DNA from: Lachnospiraceae bacterium UBA1201
Lineage (GTDB): Bacteria > Bacillota > Clostridia > Lachnospirales > Lachnospiraceae
Length of the DNA: 15,130 nucleotides
Reading direction: 5' to 3'
Assembly (NCBI GenBank): GCA_002309675.1
Contig: DBXX01000070.1
Location: 8,727-23,856, forward strand
Shown one piece after another: positions 14,052-15,130 of the stretch. The notes under the pieces were generated by a model. The model was not told the origin of the DNA and made no database searches. It worked only from the letters and a program-made list of their open reading frames with translations. Positions within the stretch are counted from its first letter, which is position 1. Every line of letters begins with the position of its first letter. Position numbers and translations under genes: made by a program.

Positions 14052-15130
14052 ATGAACGAACAGGTCAATGCGGTCGATCTTCGCGCAGTAGCGCTGGATA
14101 TCGTTACCGAGGTATTGGAAAATGGCGGATTTTTAAATCGCCTGCTTAGGCAGGTGCTGGATAAGTATGCCTATTTGGATCGTCGCGACCGGGCTTTCCT
14201 GTCCAGACTCTGCATCGGCACGGTGGAGCGAAAGATCACGCTGGATGCATGCATTGACCATATATCGTCGCTTCCGGTCCGGAAGATGAAACCCTTTATC
14301 CGGAATCTGCTCCGCATCAGCGCCTACCAGATTTACGAGATGAACGGAGTGCGGGATTACACGATCTGTGACGAAGCGGTGAAGATCGCGAAGAAACGCA
14401 AGTTTACACAGCTAACAGGCTTTGTGAACGGCATATTGCGTTCCCTGATCCGTGAGCGTGATTTGATCACGGAGGCAGGCGCTCCGAAGCCGGGTGAACC
14501 CAAAACGGCATCCGCATTTTACAGAAAACTGCTCCCGAAGGCACCGGATCACGTGATCTACAGCCTTCCCGATCATTTCTACGATCTTTTGAAGAATGCA
14601 TACCCGAAACAGGCGGAGACGATCTTCGAAGCGTTTATGCAGCATGGAGAACTTCCGACAAGTGTTCATTTGCTTCGTACGAACCGAGGATTTGATGCAG
14701 ACCGGATCGATGATTTGATCGCACGAGGTATCCTGGAGGTCCATCCTTGCGAAAACCGTTCCGCCTCTATGGCAGAGATGTTCGTATGTCCGAAGCTGGA
14801 TGTTCTGATGGCAGAACCCGCGTATCGTGACGGTTTCTTCATGGTCCAGGATATCAGTTCCGCCATGGTGGGCAGGCTGCTTCCGCTTAAGGCAGGAGAT
14901 CGTGTCCTCGAACTGTGCGCCAGTCCGGGCGGTAAGACGTTTCACGCGGCAGACCGGCTTAGAAGGTTAACTCCGGAAAGTGCCGTTATGGAGCCCGTGA
15001 TCGCCTGCGATCTGAGTATGGAGAAGGTCGCAAAGATCGAAGAAAACCGTGCATTCTATCATATGGACGACATGGTCACGACTTTTGTCTGGGATGCGAC
15101 CCGCCCCGATCTTATAGATCATTTGGGCTG
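14052..15130 (+). CDS. rsmB: 16S rRNA (cytosine-967-C5) methyltransferase, 5' part
   Basis: SAM-dependent enzyme that methylates C967 of 16S rRNA. 359 codons are present and the frame runs off the window end. An N-terminal NusB-like RNA-binding domain covers about residues 8-140 (ALDIVTEVLENGGFLNRLL, GTVERKITLDACIDH, FVNGILR). The Rossmann methyltransferase domain shows MVQDISS (264-270), SAM motif I VLELCASPGGKT (285-296), ACDLS (318-322) and WDAT (347-350). The catalytic cysteine region should lie just beyond the window. GGAGAG at 14041-14046 precedes ATG by five bases. A Zn-peptidase gene often sits between fmt and rsmB in Clostridia but is missing here. In rsmB proteins QDE-A/S-S is usual, so QDISS is a mild deviation. 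Confidence 0.94.
   Translation, partial: MNEQVNAVDLRAVALDIVTEVLENGGFLNRLLRQVLDKYAYLDRRDRAFLSRLCIGTVERKITLDACIDHISSLPVRKMKPFIRNLLRISAYQIYEMNGVRDYTICDEAVKIAKKRKFTQLTGFVNGILRSLIRERDLITEAGAPKPGEPKTASAFYRKLLPKAPDHVIYSLPDHFYDLLKNAYPKQAETIFEAFMQHGELPTSVHLLRTNRGFDADRIDDLIARGILEVHPCENRSASMAEMFVCPKLDVLMAEPAYRDGFFMVQDISSAMVGRLLPLKAGDRVLELCASPGGKTFHAADRLRRLTPESAVMEPVIACDLSMEKVAKIEENRAFYHMDDMVTTFVWDATRPDLIDHLG

Noticed and set aside
1..15130. Mobile element, prophage, CRISPR, tRNA or defence system
   Set aside because: No transposase or integrase-like protein, no regular spaced repeats, no cloverleaf seen, and the window is filled by recognised housekeeping genes on one strand.

Overview
The window is a stretch of core bacterial chromosome, about 52% GC by eye, with every convincing gene on the + strand. 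Gene content and order point to a Gram-positive, probably anaerobic Bacillota of the class Clostridia: an infB-rbfA-truB-ribF block, a FtsK/SpoIIIE translocase, formate-tetrahydrofolate ligase, and a priA-def-fmt-rsmB block. Strong GGAGG ribosome binding sites, several TTG starts and near-consensus sigma-A promoters fit this. No species can be named. There is no sign of phage, insertion sequences, CRISPR, tRNA or rRNA, and no stretch over 300 bases lacks a gene.

Region 1 (1-3557) is the 3' part of a translation operon: the end of infB (initiation factor IF-2), then rbfA (30S maturation), truB (tRNA pseudouridine-55 synthase) and ribF (FMN/FAD synthesis). The last three are packed within a few bases of each other. 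A pair of hairpins separates infB from rbfA. The DHH-phosphoesterase gene often found between rbfA and truB is absent, as is rpsO-pnp after ribF.

Region 2 (3554-5321) is a self-contained single-gene unit. A perfect consensus promoter overlaps the ribF stop codon, followed by a two-part TGTAAC repeat that exactly matches the WalR (YycF) box consensus. It drives a membrane-anchored, double-SH3 NlpC/P60 cell-wall hydrolase and ends in a strong intrinsic terminator. This is the most interesting part of the window: operator and gene type agree on WalRK-type control of wall turnover.

Region 3 (5336-15130) has a new promoter followed by ftsK, fhs, priA, def, fmt and the first 359 codons of rsmB, with short gaps and no intrinsic terminator. 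It joins chromosome segregation and replication restart with formyl-methionine metabolism: Fhs makes 10-formyl-THF from formate, Fmt uses it to formylate initiator tRNA, and Def releases formate again. Two hairpins without T-runs lie at the fhs-priA junction and over the priA stop codon.

I found no evidence for a wholly new system. The findings concern regulation and gene order.
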